A stretch of 64,000 nucleotides of DNA from Comamonadaceae bacterium. Lineage in GTDB: Bacteria > Pseudomonadota > Gammaproteobacteria > Burkholderiales > Burkholderiaceae_C. A program made the position numbers and the translations under genes. The stretch is from contig SEAY01000028.1 in the NCBI GenBank assembly GCA_004144865.1, positions 1-64,000 of the forward strand, read 5' to 3'. The notes under the pieces were generated by a model. That model was not told the origin of the DNA and ran no database searches. It saw only the letters and a list, made by a program, of their open reading frames with translations. This document shows, in pieces, positions 54,820-64,000 of this stretch (position 1 is the first letter of the stretch; each line of letters opens with the position of its first letter).

Positions 54820-56253
54820 ATGCAGCACCATTTCATCGCCAACGCCCCGGTGCGCTCGACCTCCGAGCGCACGCTGCCCGTCATCGATCCGTCCGACGGC
54901 CAGCCCTACGACACCATCCAGCGCGGCACCGCGGAGGACATCGACGCCGCGGTGCAGGCCGCTCGCAAGTGCTTCGAAGGCCCCTGGAGCCGCCTGAGCG
55001 CCGCCGAGCGCGGCCGGCTGCTGATGCGCCTGTCGATGAAAGTCTCCGAGCACGCGGACGAACTCGCCGCCATCGAGCAGCGCGATTGCGGCAAGCCCAC
55101 CAAGCAGGCGAAGGCCGACGCCGTGGCCCTCGCCCGCTACTTCGAGTTCTACGCCGGCGCCTGCGACAAGCTGCACGGCGAGACGTTGCCCTACCAGGAC
55201 GGCTACACGGTGCTCACCTGGCGCGAGCCGCACGGCGTGACCGGCCACGTGATTCCCTGGAACTACCCGATGCAGATCTTCGGGCGCAGCGTCGGCGGCG
55301 CGCTGGCCGCCGGCAACGTGTCGGTGGTGAAGCCTTCCGAGGATGCGTGCCTGTCGCTGATCCGCGTGGCGCAGCTGGCCGCCGAAGTCGGCTTCCCCGC
55401 CGGCGCCATCAACATCGTGACGGGCTACGGCCATGAAGTGGGCGACGCGCTCGCGCGCCATCCCGGCATCGACCACATCAGCTTCACCGGCAGCCCGCGC
55501 GTGGGCACGCTGATCCAGCAGGTGGCGGCCGAGCGGCACTGCCCCGTCACGCTGGAGTTGGGCGGCAAGAGCCCGCAGATCGTCTTTGCCGATGCGGACA
55601 TCGACCAGGTGCTGCCCGTGGTGATCAATGCCATCGTGCAGAACGCCGGCCAGACCTGCTCCGCCGGCTCGCGCCTGCTGGTGGAACAGAGCCTCTACGA
55701 GCCGCTGCTGGAGCGCCTGGGCGAGGCTTTCACGCGCCTGCGCGTCGGCCCGGCGCAGATGGACCTGGACGTCGGCCCCCTGATCCGCCAGAGCCAGCAG
55801 CAGCGCGTGTGGGACTTCCTCTCCGACGCGCAGCATGCCGGCATCTCCATGGTGGCGCAGGGCACGATCGTCGAGGAGGCGCCGGAGTCCGGCTTCTACC
55901 AGGCCCCCACCCTGCTGCGCGACGTGCCCATCGCGCACCGGCTGGCGCAGGAGGAAGTGTTCGGCCCGGTGCTGGCGGCCATGAGCTTCCGGGACGAGGA
56001 CCATGCCGTGGAACTCGCCAACGCCACGCACTTCGGCCTGGTGGCCGGCGTGTGGACGCGCGACGGCGGCCGCCAGCTGCGCATGGCGCGCCGCGTGAAG
56101 AGCGGCCAGGTCTTCATCAACAACTACGGCGCCGGCGGCGGCGTGGAACTGCCTTTCGGCGGGGTGAAGTCCTCGGGCTATGGGCGCGAGAAGGGCTTCG
56201 AGGCCTTGTATGGGTTCACGACGCTGAAGACGGTGGCGATCAAGCACGGGTGA
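54820..56253 (+). CDS. aldehyde dehydrogenase family protein
   Basis: VTGHVIPWNYPMQIFGRSVGGALAAGN, LELGGKSPQIVFADADID, NAGQTCSAGSRLLV. Confidence 0.94.
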   Translation: MQHHFIANAPVRSTSERTLPVIDPSDGQPYDTIQRGTAEDIDAAVQAARKCFEGPWSRLSAAERGRLLMRLSMKVSEHADELAAIEQRDCGKPTKQAKADAVALARYFEFYAGACDKLHGETLPYQDGYTVLTWREPHGVTGHVIPWNYPMQIFGRSVGGALAAGNVSVVKPSEDACLSLIRVAQLAAEVGFPAGAINIVTGYGHEVGDALARHPGIDHISFTGSPRVGTLIQQVAAERHCPVTLELGGKSPQIVFADADIDQVLPVVINAIVQNAGQTCSAGSRLLVEQSLYEPLLERLGEAFTRLRVGPAQMDLDVGPLIRQSQQQRVWDFLSDAQHAGISMVAQGTIVEEAPESGFYQAPTLLRDVPIAHRLAQEEVFGPVLAAMSFRDEDHAVELANATHFGLVAGVWTRDGGRQLRMARRVKSGQVFINNYGAGGGVELPFGGVKSSGYGREKGFEALYGFTTLKTVAIKHG

Positions 56254-56257
56254 GACC

Positions 56258-56354
56258 GTCATTCCCGCGGAGGCGGGAATCCAGGAAAGCGAAAGCGGCC
56301 GAATGGCCGCTTTCTTCATGAACGCCCTGGGTCCCCGCCTCCGCGGGGACGACG
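56258..56354. repeat. paired dRS3/REP-like palindromes (56258-56285 and 56327-56354) bracketing a terminator
   Basis: GTCATTCCCGCGGAGGCGGGAATCCAGG ... CTGGGTCCCCGCCTCCGCGGGGACGACG. Confidence 0.9.
56292..56317. terminator. intrinsic terminator between ALDH gene and convergent lipoprotein gene
   Basis: AAAGCGGCC-GAAT-GGCCGCTTTCTTC. Confidence 0.8.
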
Positions 56355-56357
56355 CAG

Positions 56358-56966
56358 CTATCCCTTCACCCGCGCCGTCTTCACCACCTCCTCCGCCATC
56401 GGCAGCAGCCGCGGGAAGAACGACAGCCTCGGCGCGACGAAGGTCGCGGCGTACAGCTCCTCGCCGTACACCGGGTCCGGCCGCACCGCGACCCAGCCCA
56501 CGCCCTGCATGCCCAGGTCGTCGCGGCGGCGCGCCAGCGTGAACTCGAAGCGCACGCCCTTCTGACCCGCGAACACGGCCGGATCCATCTTCGTGATGGT
56601 CACGGTACCCGCGGTGGCGTACAGCTCCTCGAACAGGTTCACCAGCTTCTCGGGCGTGAGGCCTTGCCGGAAGGTGGGCACGCGCGGCTCCTTCGCGTCC
56701 GGCTGGCGCGAGAACATCGCCGGCTTGATCATCAGCGGCTGCCCGGGACGCACGCCGCCCCAGAAGCGCAGGTGGTCCAGCGGCAGGCCTTCCTGCGTCC
56801 ACGTCTCGTAAGGGTCCTGCACGAACCGGTCGGTCACCTTGTTCCAGGCCCGCGGCACGTCCACGGCCAGGCGCTCGTTGACGACCTGTTCGCCCTGCAT
56901 GCTCGACATGCTGGCGCAGGCGGCCAGCAGCAGCACGGGCAGCAGCGCGGCAAGACGCTTGATCAC
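56358..56966 (-). CDS. putative lipoprotein of unknown function
   Basis: GTG start, MIKRLAALLPVLLLAACASM lipobox; 4-nt overlap with the M48 gene. Confidence 0.8.
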   Translation of the reverse strand: MIKRLAALLPVLLLAACASMSSMQGEQVVNERLAVDVPRAWNKVTDRFVQDPYETWTQEGLPLDHLRFWGGVRPGQPLMIKPAMFSRQPDAKEPRVPTFRQGLTPEKLVNLFEELYATAGTVTITKMDPAVFAGQKGVRFEFTLARRRDDLGMQGVGWVAVRPDPVYGEELYAATFVAPRLSFFPRLLPMAEEVVKTARVKG

Positions 56967-58156
56967 TTCAGCTCCTCGAGATAGCTGCGCACCATGCCCG
57001 CATCGGGCGCTTGCGGTGCCTGCGCGAGATACGTCTCGAAGGCCTGCACGGCGCCGGCGCGGTCGTTGCGCTGCTTGTGCACGAGGCCCAGCGCACGGAA
57101 GGTGTCGGCGGGCGCCTTCGCCAGCCGGCTTGCACGGTCCAGGTCGGCCAGCGCCTTGCCCACGTCGCCCGCCTCGTCGCGCCGGCGGTACACCTCGCCG
57201 CGCGCGTAGAGCACTTCCACGTCCTGCGGGTCCTTCTTCAGCATGCGCTCGAAAAGGACCAGGCTCTCCTCGTACTGGCCGCGCTTCACTTCGTCCTGCA
57301 GCCAGCCCAGGCGCAGCGGCGCGATCACCTTGCGGAAGCGGTCCGCGCCCAGTTCGCCGCCCACGTCGCCCGCGAGCTGCAGCAATTCGTCGCGCCGGCC
57401 GGCCGTGGCCGGGTGGGTCTCGAACAGGTCGCCGCGCTTGCCGGCCTCCTTGCCCCCGGTGACCTGCAGCTCGGCGAGCAGGTTGTCCCAGACGACCGCG
57501 GCCTCGCGCCCGTCGTAGCCGGCGTGGCGCATCAGGCGCATGCCCATGCGGTCGGCGCGCGCCTCGTGCTCGCGCGAGAAGGCGAACATGTTGGCCATGA
57601 GGCCCATCTGGCCGAGGAAGCCGCCCACGCCGCCGACCATGCCCACCATCGTGGAGAGCACCGCTTGGTTCTTCGCGGCGCGCAGCTGCTCCACCTGATG
57701 GCGCTCCAGGTAGTGGCCGAGCTCGTGGCCGAGGATGGCGACGAGCTGCGCCTCGTTCTCCACGCGCAGCAGCAGGCCGCTCCACACCAGCATCATGCCG
57801 TTGGGCGCCATCATGGCGTTGAAGTGCGGCGTGCGCACCGCGTGCACGCGGATGTCGGGACAGTGGCCATCGCTCAGGCGGCACACCAGCTCGGTGAGGT
57901 ATTCCTTGAGCGCCTGGTCCTGGATGGTGAGCGGGCTGCGCTTGAGGCGGACCTCCTCGCGGTCCATCAGGCCCCACAGGCCGCCTTCGTCGGTGTTGGA
58001 GGCCGGGCGGCTGAAGCGCGGCGGCACCTTGATGGCCGACAGGTCCTGCGCGATCGCCATCGGCGTCGCGAGCGGGCTCGCCAGCGTGGCGAAGCACAGG
58101 CCAAACACCGACGCGGCGCGCAGCGTCCGGCGGAATCCGGGGCGGGACTTGTTCAT
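56963..58156 (-). CDS. M48 family metalloprotease with C-terminal TPR-like region (BepA-like)
   Basis: ILGHELGHYLERHQVEQLR (HExxH), REHEARADRMGMRLMRHAGYD; C-terminal helical repeats. Confidence 0.92.
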   Translation of the reverse strand: MNKSRPGFRRTLRAASVFGLCFATLASPLATPMAIAQDLSAIKVPPRFSRPASNTDEGGLWGLMDREEVRLKRSPLTIQDQALKEYLTELVCRLSDGHCPDIRVHAVRTPHFNAMMAPNGMMLVWSGLLLRVENEAQLVAILGHELGHYLERHQVEQLRAAKNQAVLSTMVGMVGGVGGFLGQMGLMANMFAFSREHEARADRMGMRLMRHAGYDGREAAVVWDNLLAELQVTGGKEAGKRGDLFETHPATAGRRDELLQLAGDVGGELGADRFRKVIAPLRLGWLQDEVKRGQYEESLVLFERMLKKDPQDVEVLYARGEVYRRRDEAGDVGKALADLDRASRLAKAPADTFRALGLVHKQRNDRAGAVQAFETYLAQAPQAPDAGMVRSYLEELK

Positions 58157-58163
58157 GGCGTTC

Positions 58164-58922
58164 TCACTTCAGGGCCGGAAAGCCCTTGAGCAGGGCCTCC
58201 ACCGTCTCGACGGCGGGAGCGGGCTCGCGCAGGTCACCCGACATGCGCGAGAGCTGGTTGAACCATACGATGCGGCCCGTGTTGAGGTCCACGAGCGAGG
58301 CGTAGCCGGTCTGCTCGCCGCCCAGGCTGATGGCGCCGAGGGCGGCCAGCGCCACCATGGCCAGCTTGCGTTCGCTGCTGGCGTAGCTGTCGCGCACCCA
58401 GGTGAACAGCGCGTAGTCGGCGCCGGTGCGTTCCTTCAGCGGCCGCACGGCGTCGCCGAGCGACCAGTCGAGCGCGCGGTTCTTGGTGGGCAGTTCCATC
58501 CAGCCGCCACGGTGGTGCAGCTGGATGGCGTCGGCGACCGCGCGATGCAGGGCAGTGACTTCGGCGAATTCGTCGGCCTGCAGCGCATTCAGCTCGGTCA
58601 CCTGGGTGCCCAGGCGGGCGCGCTGGGAAGCGAGCCCGGCGGCGAAGTTCTTCTGCGCCGCCTCCGTCCAGTCGTTGCGCGGCTCGACCACGCCGCCGGC
58701 GCTGATGGAGAACAGCTCCATGTCGGCGGGCAGCACCAGCAGGCGCGAATCGGCCGCGCGGGTGGTGAAGCCGGGGGCGAGGTGCCGCGAGGGCGCCTCG
58801 CGCGAAGCAGCGGTGGACGCGGCGGCACTGGCGACCTGTGCATCCTGGGCGTGGGCCGCCGCTGCGGCGAACAGCGCGGCCAGCAGCAGCGGTCGGGTGA
58901 GGTGCGATGCAAGGGTGGGCAT
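58164..58922 (-). CDS. exported protein of unknown function
   Basis: signal peptide MPTLASHLTRPLLLAALFAAAAAHAQ; same strand and 7 nt upstream of the M48 gene. Confidence 0.75.
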   Translation of the reverse strand: MPTLASHLTRPLLLAALFAAAAAHAQDAQVASAAASTAASREAPSRHLAPGFTTRAADSRLLVLPADMELFSISAGGVVEPRNDWTEAAQKNFAAGLASQRARLGTQVTELNALQADEFAEVTALHRAVADAIQLHHRGGWMELPTKNRALDWSLGDAVRPLKERTGADYALFTWVRDSYASSERKLAMVALAALGAISLGGEQTGYASLVDLNTGRIVWFNQLSRMSGDLREPAPAVETVEALLKGFPALK

Positions 58923-59112
58923 GTGGTACTCCTGCCTCTGGGTGGCCGCGGGAACCCGAGAAATCCCGCGGTGGAAATCAGCAACAATGCGCACTGTATG
59001 CAGAGCCACGCAGGGGTCCAGAGCCTGCGTGCCTCGGCGGGTAAATCTCCCCGGCGCCGCCCAGTTTTCACGCAGGCGTGCGCTTTAACCAACAGCAGCA
59101 GAAGGAGCAGTC

Positions 59113-59874
59113 ATGCGGGTCAAGGACAAGTCGATCATCGTCACGGGCGCAGGCGGCGGCATCGGCGAAGGCATAGCCCATCGGCTGGCCGAGGAAGGCG
59201 CGCAGGTCATCGTCAACGACATCGATGCGGCCAAGGGCGAGAAGGTGGCCGCGGCCATCGCCGCCAAGGGCGGCAAGGCCAGCTTCTTCCGCGCCGACGT
59301 CACGAAGTCCGCCGACGTCAAGGCGCTGGTGGAAGCCGCCGTGCAGCGCCACGGCAAGCTCGACGTGATGGTCAACAACGCCGGCTGGACCCACCGCAAC
59401 CGCCCGGCCCTGGAGGTGAGCGAGGAAGACTTCGACAAGGTCTATGCCATCAACATGAAGAGCATCTACCTCGCCACCATCCACGCGGTGCCGGCCTTCC
59501 GCGCCAACAAGGGCGGCGCCTTCATCAACATCGCCTCCACCGCCGGCCTGCGCCCGCGCCCGGGCCTCACCTGGTACAACGGCTCCAAGGGCGCGGTGAT
59601 CACCACCAGCAAGTCGCTGGCGGCCGAGTTCGGGCCCGACAACATCCGGGTGAACTGCATCAACCCGGTCTTCAACCCGGATACGGGCCTGTCCGCCGAG
59701 TTCGCCGGCGGCCCCGTGGACGAAGCCCGCCGTGCGAAATTCCTCGCCACCATCCCGCTGGGGCGCTTCTCCACCGCCCTGGACGTGGCGAACGCCGCGC
59801 TGTACCTGGCCAGCGACGAAGCCGCCTTCATCTCCGGCGTGTGCATCGAGGTGGACGGCGCCCGCTGCGTCTGA
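59113..59874 (+). CDS. SDR family oxidoreductase
   Basis: IVTGAGGGIGEGIAHRLAEEGAQVIVNDID, WYNGSKGAVITTSKSLA (YxxxK), CIEVDGARCV. Confidence 0.94.
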   Translation: MRVKDKSIIVTGAGGGIGEGIAHRLAEEGAQVIVNDIDAAKGEKVAAAIAAKGGKASFFRADVTKSADVKALVEAAVQRHGKLDVMVNNAGWTHRNRPALEVSEEDFDKVYAINMKSIYLATIHAVPAFRANKGGAFINIASTAGLRPRPGLTWYNGSKGAVITTSKSLAAEFGPDNIRVNCINPVFNPDTGLSAEFAGGPVDEARRAKFLATIPLGRFSTALDVANAALYLASDEAAFISGVCIEVDGARCV

Positions 59875-59940
59875 GGCTGGTTCGGGTTGGCTTGATCCCC
59901 CGCAATTGGCAGGGAAAGGGTTCCGCCCGACAATGCGGCC

Positions 59941-61056
59941 ATGGCTGAACGCGTGATCCCGCTGGTCGACCAGCGCCTGACGGCGCTGCGCGCGGCCGTG
60001 CCCGACCGGCCCGTGGCTGCCACGGGCCTGCTGGCCGACACGCTCGGCCGGCCGCTGCGCGACCTGCGCATCAGCGTCACCGACCGCTGCAACTTCCGCT
60101 GCAGCTACTGCATGCCCAAGGAGGTGTTCGACAAGGACTACCGCTACCTGCCGCATGCCTCGCTGCTGAGCTTCGAGGAGATCACGCGCCTGGCGCGCCA
60201 GTTCCTTGCCCATGGCGTGCGCAAGATCCGCCTGACCGGCGGCGAGCCGTTGCTGCGCAAGAACATCGAGATCCTCGTCGCCCAGCTGCGCGAGCTGCGC
60301 ACGGTGGAAGGCACGCCGCCCGAGCTGACGCTCACCACCAACGGCTCGCTCCTGGCCCGCAAGGCCAAGGCCTTGAAGGAAGCCGGCCTGCAGCGCGTGA
60401 CGGTCAGCCTGGACGGGCTGGACGACGCCGTCTTCCGCCGCATGAACGACGTGGACTTCCCCGTCGCCGAAGTGCTGGAAGGTATCGCCGCCGCGCGCGA
60501 GGCGGGCCTGGGCCCCGTCAAGGTGAACATGGTCGTGAAGCGCGGCACCAACGACCACGAGATCCTGCCGATGGCGCGCCATTTCCGCGGCAGCGGCATC
60601 GTTCTGCGCTTCATCGAATACATGGATGTCGGCGCCACCAACGGCTGGCGCATGGACGAAGTGATGCCCTCTTCCGAGGTGCGCGAACGCATCGCCTCGG
60701 AGTTTCCGCTGGTGCAGCTCGATCCCTCCGCGCCGGGCGAAACCGCCGAACGATGGGGCTATGCGGACGGCGAGGGCGAAGTCGGCTTCATCAGCAGCGT
60801 GACGCAGGCCTTCTGCGGCGACTGCAACCGCGCGCGCCTGTCCACCGAGGGCAAGCTGTACCTGTGCCTGTTCGCCAGCAACGGCTACGACCTGCGCGAA
60901 CTGCTGCGTGGGAACGCCAGCGACGAGGAGCTCGCCTCCGCCATCGGGCACATCTGGCAGGGACGGGGCGACCGCTACTCGGAATTGCGTGGTTCGCTTC
61001 CGGCTGATGCAAGCACCGGCCGCCGCCGCGTCGAGATGAGCTACATCGGCGGATAA
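59941..61056 (+). CDS. moaA: GTP 3',8-cyclase
   Basis: [23 protein letters not shown] radical SAM CxxxCxx[24 protein letters not shown]-terminal GG. Confidence 0.96.
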   Translation: MAERVIPLVDQRLTALRAAVPDRPVAATGLLADTLGRPLRDLRISVTDRCNFRCSYCMPKEVFDKDYRYLPHASLLSFEEITRLARQFLAHGVRKIRLTGGEPLLRKNIEILVAQLRELRTVEGTPPELTLTTNGSLLARKAKALKEAGLQRVTVSLDGLDDAVFRRMNDVDFPVAEVLEGIAAAREAGLGPVKVNMVVKRGTNDHEILPMARHFRGSGIVLRFIEYMDVGATNGWRMDEVMPSSEVRERIASEFPLVQLDPSAPGETAERWGYADGEGEVGFISSVTQAFCGDCNRARLSTEGKLYLCLFASNGYDLRELLRGNASDEELASAIGHIWQGRGDRYSELRGSLPADASTGRRRVEMSYIGG

Positions 61057-61063
61057 TCCGCCG

Positions 61064-61702
61064 ATGATCGACAAGGACGACATCACCGGCCTCATCCTCG
61101 CCGGCGGCCGCGGCTCACGCATGGGCGGAGTCGACAAGGGCCTCCAGAACTTCCGCGGCATGCCGCTCGCGTTACACACGCTGATGCGGCTCGGACCGCA
61201 GGTGGGGACCGTGATGGTCAACGCCAACCGCAACCTGTCCGCCTATGAGTCGTTCGGCGCCGAGGTGTGGCCGGACGTGATCTCCGACTACGCCGGCCCG
61301 CTGGCCGGCTTCCTCACCGGGCTGGAGCGCTGCGAGACCGAGTACCTGGTGACGGTGCCGTGCGACACACCGCTCTTCCCGCCGGACCTGGTGGCGCGCC
61401 TGGCCGAGGCGCTGGAGCGCGAAGGCGCCGAGATCGCGATGGCCGCGGCGCGCGAGGAAGACCCCGGATCGGAGTCCGGGGCAGGCTCCCAGGTGCGCAC
61501 GCAGCCGGTGTTCTCGCTGATGAAGCGCGACGTGATGGAAAGCCTGGTGAAGTTTACGCAGAGCGGCGGCCGCAAAATCGACGCCTGGACGGGCGAGCAC
61601 AAGACCGTGGTCGTACCCTTCGATCGCGAAGGCGACGAGCGCTCGGCTTTCTTCAACGCCAATACGCTCGAGGAGCTGCACCGCCTCGAGCAGGCGCCAT
61701 GA
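61064..61702 (+). CDS. mobA: molybdenum cofactor guanylyltransferase
   Basis: [47 protein letters not shown]; contains a palindrome-derived stretch at 61460-61489. Confidence 0.94.
   Translation: MIDKDDITGLILAGGRGSRMGGVDKGLQNFRGMPLALHTLMRLGPQVGTVMVNANRNLSAYESFGAEVWPDVISDYAGPLAGFLTGLERCETEYLVTVPCDTPLFPPDLVARLAEALEREGAEIAMAAAREEDPGSESGAGSQVRTQPVFSLMKRDVMESLVKFTQSGGRKIDAWTGEHKTVVVPFDREGDERSAFFNANTLEELHRLEQAP
61460..61489. repeat. intragenic partial copy of the 50.08-kb palindromic element
   Basis: GACCCCGGATCGGAGTCCGGGGCAGGCTCC versus GACCCCGGATCAAGTCCGGGGCAGGCTCC at 50091-50119. Confidence 0.8.
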
Positions 61703-62964
61703 GCACCATCGCGGAGATCGCCGCGCAGCTGCAGGGCTATGACCCGCAGGCGCTCTCGGCCGAGGATGTGGGCGAGTTCCTGGCGCGCCTGGTGGCGCCT
61801 GTCGACGAGACGGAGAGCGTGGGCGTGTTCGATGCGCTCGGCCGCGTGCTCGCCGAAGACCTGGTCTCGCCGATCAGCGTGCCGCCGCACGACAACTCCG
61901 CCATGGACGGCTTCGCCTTGGCCGGCGCGCAGCTCGTGCGAGGTGCGCTGCAGCTGGAAGTGGTGGGCACCGCGCTCGCGGGCAAGGCCTGGCAGGGCGA
62001 GGTGCGCAGCGGCCAGTGCGTGAAGATCATGACCGGGGCCATCATGCCGGCCGGACTCGATACGGTGGTCCCGCAGGAATTCACCAAGACGCTGGCCGAC
62101 GGACGCGTCGAAGTGCCCGCGGGCCTGCTGCAGCCCGGCGACAACCGCCGCCACAAGGGCGAGGACCTGATGGAAGGCCGCCCTGCCCTGCACGCCGGCG
62201 AACGGCTGGGCCCTGCGGCGTGCGGGCTCATTGCCAGCCTGGGCATCGCGCAGGTGCCGGTGCGCCGGCGGCTGCGTGTGGCTTACTTCTCCACCGGCGA
62301 CGAGATCCTGTCGCTCGGCGAGCCACCGCGCGAAGGCGCGGTGTACGACAGCAACCGCTACACGGTACACGGCCTGCTGACGCGCCTGGGCTGCGAGGTG
62401 ATCGATCTCGGCGTGGTGCGCGACGAGCCCGCGAAGCTGGAACAGGCGTTCCGCGACGCCGCCGCGCGCGCCGATGCCATCATCACCAGCGGTGGCGTGA
62501 GCGTCGGCGAAGCGGACTTCACCAAGGCCATGATGAAGAAGCTGGGCGACGTGGCGTTCTGGAGGATCGCGATGCGGCCGGGGCGGCCCATGGCCGTGGG
62601 CAAGATCGGCGAGTCCGTGCTGTTCGGCCTGCCGGGGAATCCGGTGGCGGTGATGGTGACCTTCCTGGCCTTCGTGCGCCCTGCGCTGCTGCGCATGATG
62701 GGCGCGCGCGTGACGGCGCCGGTGTACCTGAAGGCGAAGAGCGTAGAAGCGATGCGCAAGAAGCCCGGGCGCACGGAGTACCAGCGCGGCACGGTCGTCC
62801 GCACCGAAGACGGTGCGCTGGAAGTGCGCACCACCGGCAACCAGGGATCCGGCGTGCTCAGTTCGATGGTGCAGGCGAATGGATTGATCGTGCTGCATCA
62901 CGACCAGGGCAACGTTGCGCCGGGGGAACTGGTGGACGTGATGATGTTCGACGGTGCGGTCTGA
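61699..62964 (+). CDS. moeA: molybdopterin molybdotransferase
   Basis: [69 protein letters not shown]. Confidence 0.95.
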   Translation: MSTIAEIAAQLQGYDPQALSAEDVGEFLARLVAPVDETESVGVFDALGRVLAEDLVSPISVPPHDNSAMDGFALAGAQLVRGALQLEVVGTALAGKAWQGEVRSGQCVKIMTGAIMPAGLDTVVPQEFTKTLADGRVEVPAGLLQPGDNRRHKGEDLMEGRPALHAGERLGPAACGLIASLGIAQVPVRRRLRVAYFSTGDEILSLGEPPREGAVYDSNRYTVHGLLTRLGCEVIDLGVVRDEPAKLEQAFRDAAARADAIITSGGVSVGEADFTKAMMKKLGDVAFWRIAMRPGRPMAVGKIGESVLFGLPGNPVAVMVTFLAFVRPALLRMMGARVTAPVYLKAKSVEAMRKKPGRTEYQRGTVVRTEDGALEVRTTGNQGSGVLSSMVQANGLIVLHHDQGNVAPGELVDVMMFDGAV

Positions 62965-63016
62965 GGGCTCGGCGTGGATGGCGCCTCGCATCTCTCGCGT
63001 TGCCGAACGTTAGACC
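62958..63016. other. weak attC-like imperfect hairpin (low confidence)
   Basis: GGTCTGAGGGCTCGGC...GCCGAACGTTAGACC, 59 nt; right end GTTAGAC fits GTTRRRY; partial complementarity of both ends. Confidence 0.25.
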
Positions 63017-63020
63017 TCAC

Positions 63021-63464
63021 ATGAAGTCCTTCGCGCGCCCTTGCCTCCTCTGCCTGGCCCTTGCCGCGCCGAGCGGCTATGCGGTTGCCCCAGACCCCTC
63101 GCTCGTTGGCTGTTGGCGCGCGGTCAAGATCGTCTTGTACGCCCAGGACGGTTCGAGAACCGAGGACACCTCCGGGCGTTGCACCCTCCAATTCAAGGAC
63201 GATCAATTCGAATCCACATGCGGGACGACCACTGGGACGATGACAACCACCTACCAGTATCGGGTCGTACGACCGAATGTCTATTCGGCCACCATGGCGG
63301 GCAGCACCTACAGGACGAGCCTGCTTGGGACCACGCGTGAGTACGAATACCGCGTTGACGGTGATCGCCTTGTCACCGTGACCAGTACGCAAGCCGGTTC
63401 GCCTGCGTCTCCAACGGTGGCGCCGCGGGTGGAGTCGGAAGCAACGAGGATGCCGTGCCCCTGA
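63021..63464 (+). CDS. hypothetical exported protein
   Basis: signal peptide MKSFARPCLLCLALAAPSGYAVA; lipocalin-like length, no family recognised. Confidence 0.7.
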   Translation: MKSFARPCLLCLALAAPSGYAVAPDPSLVGCWRAVKIVLYAQDGSRTEDTSGRCTLQFKDDQFESTCGTTTGTMTTTYQYRVVRPNVYSATMAGSTYRTSLLGTTREYEYRVDGDRLVTVTSTQAGSPASPTVAPRVESEATRMPCP

Positions 63465-63553
63465 GGCCTGACAGGTCGGCCGACACGACGTACCATCGGC
63501 CGGCTTCGCCCATCTCCTGTCCGCCGGTCATTTCCAACCTTGGACGTCACGAT

Positions 63554-63844
63554 ATGGCCCCAGTCCGTCCTACGCAGCATGAACGCGTGGAGTCGGCGTG
63601 GGCCGCCCACGTGTCGCTGCATCGGGAGCTCGTGGGTGCCACACTCGTGCGGAAGCAAGACGAAGACTCTGGTGATGCACCTCTGCAGACGCATCGAATC
63701 TATCGGTCGACCGAGGGAGCCTACTACCTCTTCATTTGCACGGCCGGTCAGCCGGGGTACCTCACACAGCTCACCACCGAGCGAGTCAAGAATGCCTTGC
63801 GCTCCACTCCCGAGATCTTCGCGAAGGAGTTCGGCTGTGATTGA
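63554..63844 (+). CDS. hypothetical protein
   Basis: ORF from ATG 63554, 96 aa, MAPVRPTQHERVESAWAAHVSLHRELVGATLVRKQ; no family recognised. Confidence 0.5.
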   Translation: MAPVRPTQHERVESAWAAHVSLHRELVGATLVRKQDEDSGDAPLQTHRIYRSTEGAYYLFICTAGQPGYLTQLTTERVKNALRSTPEIFAKEFGCD

Positions 63845-63931
63845 TGGAGGCTCGGTGACGTCTGACAGAACGGTCCGGACCCAAGCCGGATCACCTTGAC
63901 GGTAGACCGCACAACCAGTCCCCTCCCTGCC

Positions 63932-64000
63932 GTGAAGTACGTTGCGAACTTCCTTTTCTACTGTGTTGTGGCGATCTTCACGACAGTCGGATTTGGGTTC
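63932..64000 (+). CDS. partial ORF running off the window, hydrophobic N-terminus
   Basis: GTG-initiated VKYVANFLFYCVVAIFTTVGFGF open to the window end. Confidence 0.35.
   Translation, partial: MKYVANFLFYCVVAIFTTVGFGF

Noticed and set aside
53188-56802. 1204-aa minus-strand ORF
   Set aside because: Real TetR gene extended upstream by stop-free antisense of the hydrolase and ALDH genes; the genuine start is at 53769.
59941-62964. moaA-mobA-moeA order as a possible novel system
   Set aside because: Standard molybdenum cofactor biosynthesis cluster; only the intragenic repeat in mobA is unusual.

Overview
This 64-kb window is GC-rich chromosomal sequence. Gene content and order suggest a betaproteobacterium of the Burkholderiales/Comamonadaceae type; this is an inference with no database check. 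Most of it is housekeeping metabolism. It holds a glycogen/trehalose operon (glgB-glgC-glgX-treZ-[malQ-treY fusion]-glgA), an assimilatory sulfate cluster (cysI-DUF934-cysH-cysD-cysN), fdxA/FNR, tRNA-Asn, a P-type ATPase with a universal stress protein, and two convergent PilZ genes. It also holds the N-degron transferases aat-bpt, a branched-chain amino acid operon (ilvB-ilvN-ilvC-pssA-leuA2-leuA1), an ECF sigma operon, ppa/hppA, an uncharacterised M48 protease trio, and moaA-mobA-moeA. No prophage, transposase, CRISPR array or rRNA was seen. The most interesting observations are: (1) about 16 copies of a dRS3/REP-like palindrome between 34 and 57 kb, usually as inverted pairs that bracket intergenic space and often a terminator, with compensatory base changes inside each hairpin; (2) a second, different palindromic element (50.08-50.15 kb) whose core also lies inside the mobA coding sequence; (3) a second leuA lacking the N-terminal catalytic/metal-binding segment, joined almost directly to a leucine-rich leader-peptide-like ORF; (4) a 1689-aa MalQ-TreY fusion; (5) paired GGTAC-N6-GTACC palindromes in a TetR/hydrolase divergent promoter; (6) a shared CATAAGCT motif upstream of two sulfur loci; (7) a weak attC-like hairpin ahead of unrecognised ORFs at the right edge.
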